From NCBI GenBank assembly GCA_003254905.1, contig QANU01013251.1, positions 1 through 64,000 of the forward strand: a stretch of 64,000 bases of DNA. Direction: 5' to 3'. Below are positions 47,520 through 63,109 of this stretch, piece after piece. Each line of letters opens with the position of its first letter. The first letter of the stretch is position 1. Under the pieces are notes generated by a model. The model was not told the DNA's origin and made no database searches. It was given only the letters and a program-made list of their open reading frames with translations. Made by a program: the position numbers and the translations under genes. This DNA comes from Nissolia schottii (lineage: Eukaryota > Streptophyta > Magnoliopsida > Fabales > Fabaceae).

Positions 47520-50336
47520 TCACGTGACAAGGAATGTGATGAGGCGTTTCCTACCAGAAACAATAGGACCCAAAATCAAAATTGCACCAATAAACAAGTT
47601 GCAAGACATACCGAAGCTATCTTTGGCAGTAATCATCATGTTTTCTAACTTATGAGCAGCCTCAGTCATGCCATGGGTATTGTAAGCCTGGATCATGCAC
47701 TCAAAAGTGATGCTATCAGGCTCACACTTTCTTTCTTTCATTTCCAAGAATAACTCAGCCATTTTTTCTAAGTCACCAGCTTGGCCATAGGCGCTAATTA
47801 TGCAATTAAAGAAGGGCGTATCCACTACTACATCAGAATTTTCTACATGCCTCATGATTGAGTCAACTTTGTCAATACGCCTAGCTTTGCTATATGCATT
47901 GACAAGAGAGCAATAAGATACAGAATTAGGCTTCACTCCTAGATGCTTCATTTTCTTAAAGTGTTTATCCATCTTTTCTATTTCTCCAGCTTTGCCAAAC
48001 ACCTCAATGACTGTATTATGTGTAACTATTGTCGGAGAGAAAAATCTATTTTCCATGAAATCCATTACAGAATTCATCTTCTCATACATGCCTGCTTTCC
48101 CATAGGACTTTATCATCATATTGAATGTCTTTATGTCTGGTTTTATGCCCATTAACTGAAATTCATAGTACCATTTCTCCATCTTGTCAATATTGCCAAC
48201 AATTCCATATGCTCCTATAATAGAATTCAGCGTGAAAATATCTGGTTGGCAGTTTCCATTTTCAACCATATCTGTCAGTGAATTCTCCATGTGTTCAAAC
48301 ATGCCAGCCTTACCATATCCATCAATTATGGTATTATATGTCACATTGTTACATTCAATGCCCAGATATGACATCTCCTCAAGAACACGATCAATTAAAT
48401 CAAAACGATGAAATTTTGTACAGCAGCTGATTAGAATAGAATATGTATATATATCTGGTTTGCAGTCAACGACTGCTGCCATATCCTCGACAGTAGAAAA
48501 TGCCTGGCGAAAGAGACCACTTTGACCGTAAGCACTTACAAGAGCAGTGTAGACATCAACAGTAGGTTTAAGCCCCTCTGACAACATGATCTCAAAGATC
48601 TGACTAGCCTCTTTGGGCTTCCTGCACCTACCAAGCATCATCAATAACTTTGCATACGTTTGGCATCTAGGTTCATACCAATGTTGCTTACGAAGAAGTG
48701 CGAAAATCTGCAAAAAGGAGTTCATCATATTTCAAACATAGCTTGCAGCTAAAGTTAATCCTACAATAAACTCCATGTTTTCCAGCATAAAAACAAAATC
48801 CAGTGATTTTTAACATTCACAAACTGAACATTTCAAAGTATCACCAGTTTTGAAAAACAAGCTTTTGCTTGAATGAAGATAGGTAAGAAGCACTGGGTGA
48901 ATCAAGGATGAGTGTAGCAATAGGAATTAGGCATACTAAAAGCTCAATGGAATAATGCATAATAGAGTTTTTCTCTCAAATTTAAGATTTTTCATAACTT
49001 ATACAAACCAGATCCCACTGAGGACCACAACAAAAATTAAAATAATTGAAGCATGACATAATTCAGCTCACTTTTAGAACTTGCCATGATTTCAAGAACA
49101 AAATATCACAGCACTTGGCATACTTCCTTAGTTTTCTCTACAAAACCAATAGTCAAACCAGGCAAATCGATAACCCAAGAGGAGAGCCACCGATTCAACA
49201 AACATTACCAACAGTAATATTATTTGTACATTAAATATGGACATCAAGAGCAGACACTATAAGGAGAGGGCAGACACTACGAAAGAGAAACATAGAGTAT
49301 TTGGGGGGCGACCGGTGGGACAAGTCATTGTGTCTTTCTCCATGACGTCCCCTCTTAATGAATGAATGTATCAATAATGATAAGATATAAAATCATTCAA
49401 TTATCTCTACCTAAAAGCTTAAACTTTTGGAAGAGATTGTTCTAAACATGGCATCGGAGCCTCTTGACCAAGTAGTCAAGAGTTCGATCCTTGCCGATCC
49501 CATTTCAAAAACAAAAAAAAAATTGTCCATCCTTCAAGTCAAAAGAGCTCTTGCGTGAAGGAGCATATGCAAATAACATTACCCAAAATATTATAATGTC
49601 AAGGCTCACTCTTAGCCCGCTATGATAGATTTCTACATAGACTAATAACGAAGTCTATCCAGAACTTCCCAGGACAGGAAACTTGCACACACAAAAATGC
49701 GAAAACCCAAAGCCCAAGAGCATGGGAGAGGATCCTCTCATTGTGCAAATTATACTTAACCGCGATGCACACAATGTCCCCATTGATCAATCGTATTGTT
49801 TTTTAATTTTTAACCATTTTAACATAACTAATCAATGGTGAAGATGCGAACATATAATCTGCTCATATGCAATTTCCATGGGAGGGATCCTATCCTGCAG
49901 AACATGGAACAAACAAAAATAAAAAAAACTTCACCAATAAAAAAAGAGGACGAATGAAAGTGGGACCAGCCTTAAGGGCAGCTTGCCATCGAGAATCTCG
50001 GATGGCCTCATGTAAAGCTTCGAGAACAGCCTTGGGCCACAGCTGCTTGTGCTTCCCCGACTTCCCTTTATTCTCGACGCCTCTGATGGCGGCTTCCGTT
50101 CGCAGAATGCGCGAAAGATCCTTCTTGGGAACCTTCTGGAGCGCCCCGGAAGACGCGGAATTTCTCGAGCTCCGCTTCATGGACTCGACGCGAAGTGAAA
50201 GTGGAAGTGGTGGCTTTGGAGCTGTGTTGCCGATGTGGTTCTCGTTCGGGAATTTCGTCGAACGGATGATGGGGGCTGTGGTGGAGACCGACGAGGACCA
50301 AGCCAGGTAAGCGGGGTTCACGACATGGAGCTCCAT
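47520..50336 (-). CDS. EMB2750: P-class PPR protein, EMB2750 (At3g06430)-like, probably chloroplast
   Basis: Exon 1 runs from the ATG at 50336 to 49971 (122 codons), and exon 2 starts at 48707. The junction WQAALK/IFALLRKQHWYEPRC matches the continuous text of Arabidopsis At3g06430. Exon 2 holds about ten 35-residue PPR motifs, among them PTVDVYTALVSAYG, NVTYNTIIDGYGKAGMFE, IKTFNMMIKSYGKAGMYE and PFFNCIISAYGQAGD. PPR proteins bind organelle RNA; the Arabidopsis homolog is needed for embryo development. The Ser/Thr-rich N-terminus fits a plastid transit peptide. Two model doubts remain. The donor at 49970 would be GC (AAG|GCTGGT); a GT donor at 49934 is also in phase and would add 12 residues. 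At 47611 a strong GTATGT donor suggests a short unlocated last exon; otherwise the frame runs on to a stop at 47520. The full length is about 490-520 residues. Confidence 0.88.
48708..49970 (-). other. Intron of the PPR gene
   Basis: The acceptor is TTTTTGCAG at 48708; the donor is uncertain (49970 with GC, or 49934 with GT). It contains a SINE-like or MITE-like repeat at about 49375-49525. Confidence 0.7.
49375..49525 (+). repeat. Dispersed repeat with a tRNA-like segment (SINE-like)
   Basis: The text gatataaaatcattcaatta, then aaaagcttaaacttttggaa, then ttgaccaagtagtc and gagttcgatcc, followed by an A-rich tail. The last two look like pol III A and B boxes. A diverged relative (gatataaaattatttaatta ... 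aacttaagtttgtggaag) lies at about 56738-56880 in the last intron of the cysteine synthase gene. Confidence 0.4.
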
Positions 50337-50653
50337 TTAGAGAGTTTGAATATGATGAATATGATTGTGTGAGTGAGTGAGTGAGGTTCTGCGTTGAGCC
50401 AAAGGGGAAGGAGATCACCCGCGGACCTTACGATTATGGGGCTGAGGATAGACGACTTTAACACGTATACTATGTGGCGGGGTGAAATTCTTTTCTGCGC
50501 GTAATTTTAACAACTATACCTAAGAGCGTGTATTTCTAGCTACAACGAGAATTATTAAATAGTTATCGAACGAAAATTTTGTTAAGGAGAGAGCGGGATG
50601 TTACATGAAGTATGACATAAGTTTCAATCCAAGGCAGCAAGGATAGCTGAACC

Positions 50654-50872
50654 CTAATTATACTTACTTGCCCAGTTGAAATCGGCGAGCAAGTATAGGT
50701 ATTTTGTTGGAACCGAATTGTCATGCTTGTCACAAAATAATACGTGAGCAAGCAACCGTAACATGCCACTATGATACTTGTTGCAGATCATACTGATTGG
50801 CATCTGGTTGGATGGTAGCACCAAAATGTTGATTTCACCAAAGAGTGAATATGAACGATCATTTAATATCAT
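50654..50872 (-). pseudogene. Plant mobile domain (PMD, MAIN-like) fragment, C-terminal part
   Basis: The minus-strand frame includes HVLFCDKHDNSVPTKYLYLL and ADFNWASKYN. This resembles the middle of plant mobile domain proteins (G..LF.D.S.N.V.L.YLPLLADF....YNWGSA). Its N-terminal counterpart lies on the other side of the 3.6-kb solo LTR (54516-54797), on the same strand and in the right order. PMDs occur both in host MAIN-like proteins and in transposons. Which this was cannot be decided from so little sequence. Confidence 0.5.
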
Positions 50873-52059
50873 TGTTGATAGGCATCATATAACATCCCGA
50901 TTTTTCTTGAAAAAATAATCATAAACGTAATTAGTAAATTAATTTTCTAATCATGATTAGAGAATTGAAATAAGAAATTATTAAGTAGAATATTCCTAAG
51001 AGATAAGACGTGTCGCGATAGGAGGTTCGGCCGACAGCCGAACAGCCGCTGTACGCAATAGAATTTCTGACGTACAAAAGGTGTCTGTGAAAATAACTTC
51101 CAGGAGAAAAATTCACAAACACCTTTAAATATTAATGCCCTTAGGTAGGAAAAATTAGAGGATCGCGACGGTACAAACAGAATATTTTTCGGACGACCGT
51201 GCGCGACGCACCGACGCTACGAGCGATAAAACATGAGCGAACCGGAACTGGGAGGAAGTGGAATTTCAGCAGCTGAACTAAGAGAGAAGGGTTGCACGGT
51301 CTGATTGGGATTTGTCCCATCCCTTAAATCACACTTCACCAAATCCCATCACATGATCATACCTATGCCAATGCTTTCTACTATTCATCACTTTTTCCAA
51401 ATTCTAAAATTTAATTAATTTCCCTCACCCTCAGCCCCTTAAAACCGAGACCTCACTCTCCCAAAGCCAATCCTCTTCTTCACTCCCTTGACGCCTTGCT
51501 TTCTTCCCTTCACACGGTTTCTAAAAATTTCCTTCCATACCACCACACTTTGCCTATAGACTACACTTCCATAAACCCAGCAAAACCGTGCAAGAAACAA
51601 TTGTTTCTTAAGCTTTCCTTCATCTGCCTCTAAACACATCCCCCCAAGTCTCCTCGTCCTTCTTCATTTTCTTTCTTCAAAAATCAAGAGGAACAACCTC
51701 TTTCCCCTCCACCTTGCTCAAGGATTTTCTTCTGGGAGAAAGGAGGAGTTCAAGCTTTGGAAGACAACAAGGCTTGTAGGACTTCACTCAAAACTCTCCT
51801 CACCACCACCAAGTTTTCTACAGGTGGGTAACTATGCATAAATCACCTTTCTTGGTGATCTATATGTGGTTATGTTGAGTATGTGATATAATGCATTTGT
51901 TGTCAAAGATTTATTGAGAATAAATGGTCTGTTACCTGTTGTTTGTATTTCATGTGTTTTATGATTTATGAATGTTCTTGTTGATGCTATGTATCACTGG
52001 GTTATGTGGGGCTTTGAGATGATTGTGAGAACACGTGAGGAAATGAGAGAAAACCAGCC

Positions 52060-52790
52060 ACAGAGGGTAAGCGCCGAACGAGGTCCGCGAAGGACCCCTA
52101 GAGTGCCTGAGGGGAGTCCGAAGAAAGATGTTGAGCAACACCTGTGATGATATTAAGTTGTTCCGTGGATAGTGATCGAGGGAGTATAGAGTTGCTGAGT
52201 AGGGTTCTGCGGAGGATCCCTAAAGTGTTGTGGTTACATGGGAGTTGCTGAGTGGGTACCAAGGAATGGTGCTGAGTAGGGTTCTGCTGAGGATCCCTGG
52301 GGAGCAGAGAGGGTTACGTGAAGTTGCTGAGCGGTACCAGGAATGGTGCTGAGTGGGGTTCCGCGGAGGAACCTGGAGTGCTGAGTAGGTCATGTGAAGA
52401 GTGCTGAGTGGGCACCAAGAACGGTGTTGAGTGGGGTTCCGCGGAGGTCCCCTAGAGTTGTAGAGGAGTTTTCCCCAAGCTGTTGAGTGGAGTCTAGAGT
52501 TGGTGAGTGAGCACCAGCAGTTTGCTAATGGGTTCCGCGTAGGACCCCTGGAGTGCTGAGAGGGTTATGTAGAGAGTGCTGACTGGGTTCCGCGTAGGAC
52601 CCCTGGAGTGTTGAGAGGGTTACGTAAAAGAGTGCTGAGTGGGTTCCGTGGAGGATCCCTGGGGTGCGGTGCTGAGTAGGTTTCGCGTAGGAACCCTGGA
52701 GTGTTGAGAGGGTTACGTAGAGTGCTGAGTGGGTTCCGCGGAGGATCCCTGGAATACTGAGAGGGTTACGCGAAGAGTTCTGAGTGGTTA
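52060..52790. repeat. Degenerate ~50-60-bp tandem repeat inside the family B LTR
   Basis: About a dozen irregular copies of gtgctgagtgggttccgcg, then gaggatccctggagtgctga and gagggttacg. Spacing varies and some copies are partial. The text is GC-richer than the rest of the LTR. Confidence 0.75.
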
Positions 52791-53189
52791 TGCATTTTGA
52801 TTATTTAAAGTAATATGTATGACTGAAATATGTGAACTATGTGATGAAGTATGTTCATGCATTATGAATATTTAAAGTAATATGTTAGCATGCCATGCAT
52901 CATGATAAGGTACATTCAGAGGACTAGAAGTTAATCAAGTAATGAATAAAGATTATAATGGAAATGAACCTTAGGGAACAAGTCATGTCATATTATGTGC
53001 GGAAGAAGAGAAGAAAGAAGAAATGTTATGAGAAAGTTAAGATGAGAATATAAAGAAATGCTATGAGAAAGATAAGATGATAATATGCTGAAGTGATATG
53101 AGAACGAAAGAAAAGAGGAAAGAATATGAGAAACAGAAAGAAAAGATGATATGCTGAAAGAATATGAGAAAGAGAAAGAAAAGTTGATG

Positions 53190-53450
53190 TGCTGTCGGTA
53201 GGTAGCTGGCAGCGGGTTCACTCTTCTGTCGGTAGGTGGCTGGCAGGAGAGATGAACCAATTAGCACAACCCTCCTGTCGGTAGGTAGCTGGCAGGATGC
53301 GGGGTCACTTCCCTGTTTGCAGGTGGATGGCAGGGAAGGGGACGATGGTTGTTGTCGGTAGGTAGCTGGCAACGAATTCACAGAGATGAATCAAATATGA
53401 TTATGCTGATAAGTGTTGTCGGTAGGTAGCTGGCAACAGATTCACAGAGA
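53190..53450. repeat. Repeated gtcggtaggtagctggcag motif
   Basis: About six copies of this ~20-base motif, spaced by roughly 40-65 bp. The following text differs after most copies, except the last two, which both continue into cacagagatgaatcaaat. Confidence 0.75.
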
Positions 53451-54515
53451 TGAATCAAATAAAGAAAAGAATATGAAAGGCTGAAAGCAAGAGAAAAGCA
53501 TGAAAGAGTAAAGTATAAAAGAAGGAAAGAATTATAGTATGTGATATATGCTTGAATGTATGTATGTATGCAATGTATGTGATAAGGTATGTATGGAAGT
53601 ATGAACAAATAAGAAGATGAGTAAATAAGTAAGAAGATAAATGAATACGAAGAAGATAAGTAAATATGATGTTAGTACCGTCAAGAGAACGCTCGAGACG
53701 GCTATGTATGTATAAGCGAATGAAAGTAACAAGCACGAGAACTTAGTAAGAAAGATTAGTTCCCCCCTATCACCTAGTAATGTAGATAAAGCTGTTCAGG
53801 ACTTTAGGCCAGATCATAATCAGTAGGAATGTTAGTATGCATGTTCACTTAGAAACACCTGAGCGGCGGAATCATAATTGAGTAGAAAAATAAAGAACGA
53901 TCCCCAAGGTTACCCACTGAGGACCCAAGGTTCTCACCCCCACTCCTTTATGATTCTAGGATGGCACGACATGTACGCCGAGACGGAGCCGGTATCGGAA
54001 GACATGCAGAGATATGGACGTCAGAGGATTCCGAGGAAGCGACGGACAAAGACTTCTGTTTCATGTTTTAGATTAGCTTAAGGGATTAGGTGCTCCCTTA
54101 GCTCATATGGAAATGTATTATGACTTGTATACTTGACTTTATAATTATGTATTACTATTTGACTGTGCAACTATGTGATGGACCAAATACTTGTATGTTT
54201 ATGTATTTTCTTGTAAGATCTCTAACACTGCCACCCTGTAGTTAATTATTGCTTAAGTCCATTGGGACTCTATCGTTTGTATATTTATATGCTATCTTAA
54301 TCACGCACGGCTTCTACTTTATAAAGTGATAATGCACACGAATGATTTTCAAAATGGTCCATATTTTCAAGTAAGAAATATTTGCCAAGCTAAAAGTAGG
54401 GGCTAGAAGTAACCCCACCAAAGCTGAAAACAACCTAGTGAGCTTTGTTTACTACGTACGGGTAAACAATTGGCTAGGGTGTTTCATATCATTCCAAGTG
54501 CACTGTGACACAAAT

Positions 54516-54797
54516 TTACCACATTGACAATATTAAATGATTCACCAGACCCGGTGACGGGTTCCCCGTCAATCCAAGTCCTAACAAGATTGCAACATCT
54601 TTTAACGTGACTGTACATTCCCTGTGTGGTAAGTTGGATGTGTGGGTCTTTGGTCTCCACCGCTTCACAAGTGCACTGACAAGCGACAGTTTCTTTCTAG
54701 GATAACGAATTACAGTTGCGTATAATAGACTCAAATGTCTTAAATGCTGGATTATAAGGGCAATCGATGCCTCAATATGCCCAGTTCTAATTCGCAA
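54516..54797 (-). pseudogene. Plant mobile domain (PMD, MAIN-like) fragment, N-terminal part
   Basis: The minus-strand frame includes LVSALVKRWRPKTHTSNLPH and RECTVTLKDVAILLGLGLTG. This matches the signature start of plant mobile domain proteins (ALVERWRPETHTFHLP.GE.T.TL.DVA.LLGL). It is cut off by the solo LTR ending at 54486. The downstream part reappears at 50872-50654. Confidence 0.65.
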
Positions 54798-56586
54798 AAC
54801 TTTGTGCTTGTGCTATAGTTAAAAAATCAATTACAAGAAAAACAAATAATGTGAAAAATTGAAACAAAAAACAATATAGATATTAACTTGATAATCTGTC
54901 AAAGTTAACATATTTCTGATATACAAGATTCTTATAATAAGGTGAGTATAGAGCATACTATATGTTTCACTTTTTATAACATAACATGATTATTAATAAT
55001 TTTTAATTTCGTATATTTTATTTATGCAATTTGTAATTATTAGTGTCTCAATTACTTTACAAATTAATGTTAACTCTGTCTGTAATCAACTATACATTAT
55101 TAATCTCTAACTAAAAACAAAATAAAAAGCTTAATGATATAGTAAATAGCAACAAAAATTGAATACATAAAACAAAAAAAAAATGATATAGAAAATCCGG
55201 ATATGTATAATTCTGATTTCAATTAAATAAAAAAAAAATATAGATAGTTAACTTATAAAAGAAACATAGCTTACTATTTCATTGATAATTGGCTCTTGAA
55301 ATATGTAATTGAGAATTCATTGTTTTATCCGGTACTACCATTTTATGTATCTCGATAAAATGCTACTACTATGTATATTAAAGACATTGCTATGTGGTGA
55401 AAAAATGATAGAGAAAGAGGAAGAAATGGTTGCAAGTTCTGCGAAGAAGAAGAAGAAACGGGATAAGAAATTTGTTCGTGTTTATACCCGCTAGTGCAAC
55501 CTCCTTCATATTTATAACCGCTTGGCAAAACCACTGTCAGAAGCAGCATCTGAAATCGGCAAGCAGTGGGCCGATTTTAGTCCGCCAAATCTCAAGCGAG
55601 TCAGGTGTCTTGTGGCACCGCCTCGTCCAACACCAATCCCTTCCACGACCAGTGGGACCCGTTCACTCACTTCCCCCCCCCTCCAATATCCAATTTCTTC
55701 CACTCCAGGTCATTCAAATTTATGGCGCTGATTGAAAATTCAAGGTTTGGAAAAATGAACAAAATTAAATTGTCATATTTTAATTATATATGCAATCGAC
55801 TCATATGCGTTTGTTTCATCCTGTGGGATAATAGGGATTAGTGGGAGTATCGCCAACAAACGCTCGTCAGGGTGGATTTATGTGTTGTTTAATTTTAATT
55901 ATTAAATTTTCCTGATTTCAGGAACTGGCCCATACATTTGTGAAATTTTAATTCGGACTCCAATCAAGTATAACGACACATGGACAACATGACAAAAAAA
56001 ATTCTCAAATGAAATATTCCCTTCCTTGTTTCTCTCTATAATATCTCCATAATACTCTCCACTAATTTTTCCAATCAAAATAGTACTCCGAATATATGTA
56101 CAAGCTAAACACACAGAAAAAGGTTGAAAAAAAATAAATACATTGAATCTTCCTCTATTCCCTTCTTCCTTGCTTTCAAAACTCTCTCTTATCTTCTTGG
56201 TGTTTTAGAACCCTGCCTTAAAACACTTTACAAGAATCAACGATTTATATTGAATCTTATGTTCTATTTTTGTTAAAATAAAAATCATGAAAAGTAGTAA
56301 TAACTTTATAACCATTTGTAAATGATATAGGTACAATATGGGTACTAAAAGACCACCCTAAAATAATTGATTATACAAAAAAAAAAGTGAAGCAAAAAAG
56401 AAAAAAGTTACTCTAGTATGATCCAGAAAACAATCTAGTTTTCCCTTTCATTTTGTTATTTCTGTTTGAAAACACTGACATCATTTTTGTGTCCGGCAAT
56501 TGTTTCCATACATAATAGTTAGCTCCCTTTCTAAATTCCTGGGAGCACAAGAATATTGGCAGTGCTTTTGGTTTGGATTTCGAATG
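54798..56586. other. Intergenic region, no gene recognised
   Basis: Mostly AT-rich. A GC-richer patch at 55510-55710 has open frames on both strands but no recognisable product. The 300 bp just below 56587 are the probable 3' flank of the minus-strand cysteine synthase gene. Confidence 0.4.
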
Positions 56587-60075
<3,489 letters not shown>

Positions 60076-60094
60076 GTTGTTTACTCCAGAAGGC

Positions 60095-61680
60095 CTGCAA
60101 GCGAAACAAAAGTGCTTTAAGTAAGAAAACAGTAGAAAATTTTATGTAATTCATCATCTTAGCAATGATTAGTAGAAATTTTATGTACAAACCCAAACTA
60201 AGTCTTCCAGAAAACAGAACTTTGATAGGTGAATTCTTGTGTCGAAAGGGAAGCTAAGTTCTCTAACAACCAATTAAGACCACGACAAATATGAAAGCAC
60301 CATAACAATTCAATTAGCCAATCATCTCCGGAAAGAGAAAACAACATAATTTATATGTGATTGTGAAGCAAATAAATACTCACAGCTTGAAACAGTAGTG
60401 TAATTGGGAAAATATAGAATTACCAAGTGACCCAGCATAACCAAAGCCGCAAAGTATCTTTGAATTGAGTGGGATAAGTTGTCCATTAGAATATATTATC
60501 TTCAAAAATGAATGATATATGGGTCCTGCTTGACATAGCATGGCCATGGGCGGTTTTAGATAAGGAGATATTATCTATGTTCCTAATAAGTGGCTACAGT
60601 AAGCCTCAAGGAGTATTTTTTATTCTAAATTAATATAGCAAATAACAGTCTTCCTTGGCTGTATCCGTAAGCGTTCCCTCGTTATGCCTTTAAGGCCGAG
60701 AACTCAAAAATGTCGAAAACCAGTTACAATTAAGAACACAAAGACACTCGCAGAATTAAGAACCAATTACAACCAGCGAGTTTTTCTTGTCAAATAAAGG
60801 GTCACCATTTTGACTCTTGCAACATCTCAACAACTAGGAGAGCGAGAGTGATACGCGAGAGGAATTATGAATACAAAAGTTATTATAGCTTTTTGTACTT
60901 GTTTGTTCCCTTGGAGTTTTCCTCATACTTTCATCAGAAAGGCAATCCAAATTTGTGCTTAGAAATATGGAAACTGTTTTTGTCTTGCATCACTGGACCT
61001 GTGTGTTAGGTAGGTACGTGAACATAACAGACAACATGAATAAATGAATGAAGTACTGGGAGTTGGGACCATCAAACGAGAAACAAGCTAAGCAATCTTA
61101 CCAATACCAATACCAATACCAAGTGTTAGGACAGGAATGGCATAGTGATTGTCCCACATTGTGTAACAATAAAAAGGAGAGGCATAGTGTTGGTGACTAC
61201 AAATTAATTGTTGGCCAAAACCAACATTGCAACGTACTGGGTGGGGTCAATAGGTGATCAAGAAGGCCTCCATGACTTTAATGGCACTTGAGAGGGGTGA
61301 AAGCTTAATGCGTGTTTGGTTGAACAGAAATTGAGTGGAAACAAAAATAAAATAAAATAAAGGAAATTGGATAGAAATTGTTTTTCAAATTTTCTTGCTT
61401 GGTTACATAAAAAATAAAAATAAAAGTGAAAATTAAACAGGGAAAGAATTTGCATGAAATCCAAACTTTTTGGTTCTCTTGCAACGAGGAAAAAAAATCT
61501 TTAAATTTATCCTTAACATTGATATAGTTGATAAATTCATTCTCAAATGTTTAAAAAATAGTAAATTCATTTAAAACTTTAAAAAATAATAAATTCACCT
61601 CAAACAACTATGAGACCAGATAAAAAGACAAATTTAAAGGTATACTAATTTTCGACTCCAAACAGTACCCGAGACAGAGC
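60095..61680. other. Upstream region of the cysteine synthase gene
   Basis: AT-rich, and probably holds a 5' UTR intron, an untranslated first exon and the promoter. None of these could be placed. A short taccaa repeat (accaataccaataccaa) lies at about 61101-61118. Confidence 0.4.
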
Positions 61681-62055
61681 AGCACCCCGCCCGCCCCTGG
61701 TCGTGAGTCATCCTCTCCCACCGTCACGTTCAATCGCCGTGCACCGCCAGTCGCAGTGCCGCCGCCTGCGACACCCACCTCCGACGATGACAGAGGATCG
61801 AAGCGGCTCCGGCGAGGTCGCGGTTGGAGATTGGGAAAACGGGGCCATTACAGTGGTTGAAGAAGACGTCATCCGCAGCTTTTGAAACGCGACGAGCTCG
61901 AAGTTGCTTCCGTCGTGTTGGTGGTTGTGGTCGTCATGCTCATCGTCGTTTGGGGTTGCGGCACATCACGCCAGTTTCCCGTCAAAATCTGCAGCAGATC
62001 TCAAAACGCACTGCCAGAAATTCAATGACTCTGGAACTTGCAATTGCATAGCCCC
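61681..62055. other. GC-rich block of unknown nature
   Basis: A sharp GC-rich island in AT-rich DNA with short frames in two plus-strand phases (61703-61885 and 61824-62051). Neither resembles a known protein. It could be a captured gene piece or part of a transposon. Confidence 0.3.
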
Positions 62056-63050
62056 CAAAGGGAGGTAAAGCTTACTAGGCCTTGGCAAAGGAGAGCTATT
62101 GTTGGGCCTTCTTTTTTTTTTTTTTTTTTTTTTTTNTTTTTTTTTTAAATTGTTGTTAATTTCCCTTGTTTTTTATTGTTGTGATTTAATACACGCGGGT
62201 GTGTTGTTTATATCTGTTAAAGTTACTGGAAAATAAAAATAATGAAGCTTTGACAGTGCAACATATCCTCCATTACTTCTGCAATTCTACAACCGATCAC
62301 TTTCTTTCTTTGTTTCTATGCAAGCAATTTTCTTTTTTTGGTTTTTCAATATGAAAGTTCCTGATTTTATTAATTCAAAAGATCAACTTTCAATGGAGGT
62401 ATCAAAAATTTTACTCTAGAGGTTTCCCAAACCACAAATCAGATAATGACATCACCAACCTTACTACAAGATCTTTTAACAAAATGAAAATCAAGAAAAA
62501 AACAAACAAACATTAAAATATATATATATATATATATCTTTAATAATTACTTCTAGTAAAAATAAGTTCCTACTATTGCAATTGCTTCCTTTAAATCACT
62601 CTCCACCATAATTTTATGCAATTTTCAATGGAAAATTTGTTTGGCGGACTTTATAATTGCATTATTTTGAGAGAGAGAAGTTTAGGAAGAAATTGCCTTA
62701 GATTTTATGTTCTCACTTATATTTGCAATTTAAATAACATTTTATAAAGACATAAGGATAAAATTAATATTTAACATTATTATCTTTTGAATAAATTATA
62801 AGTTGGTTTCTCATAATATTGACTTTGAACAAATTGGTTGTAAGTTGCAACAAAAAGAAACTCCCACGGTTCCTCACATTTTTTTCCTTAAATATACATT
62901 TTGTGGTCCATTGTGATAACCTTGCCCCTACTTACCCTCACCTGACCTATGGTCAGAATATGGTTATATGGTTATCCACGCTGACATGACATTTGACAGC
63001 CACCCCAATATGGTTATCCACGCTGACATGACATTTGACAGCCACCCCAT
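62056..63050. other. AT-rich intergenic stretch with an N in a poly-T run
   Basis: A poly-T run at about 62111-62146 contains an N at 62136. A (TA)n run lies at about 62519-62537. No gene was seen. Confidence 0.5.
62966..63049. repeat. 42-bp perfect tandem duplication
   Basis: Two adjacent identical copies of atatggttatccacgctgac followed by atgacatttgacagccaccc and ca. Confidence 0.85.
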
Positions 63051-63109
63051 CCCATCTTCGCACCCCCTCCCATGGCAGGCCCCACTTCTCATCTCTACGG
63101 TCACCGGCC

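Larger units (their letters stand above)
50888..54486 (+). mobile_element. Long solo LTR, family B copy 2 (fossil), 3599 bp
   Basis: It starts tataacatcccg, against tgtaacatcccg in copy 1, and ends ggctagggtgtttca. The last 150 bp are nearly the same as the end of the element at 20791-25741. It is flanked by CATCA (50883-50887) and TATCA (54487-54491), a 5-bp target duplication with one change. It contains a GC-rich tandem repeat (52060-52790) and a gtcggtaggtagctggcag repeat (53190-53450). No coding region is seen. It splits a PMD gene. Confidence 0.75.

Noticed and set aside
53061-53736. Several minus-strand frames rich in Ser, Phe, Tyr and Leu
   Set aside because: They are translations of the tandem and gaaaga-type repeats inside the family B LTR.
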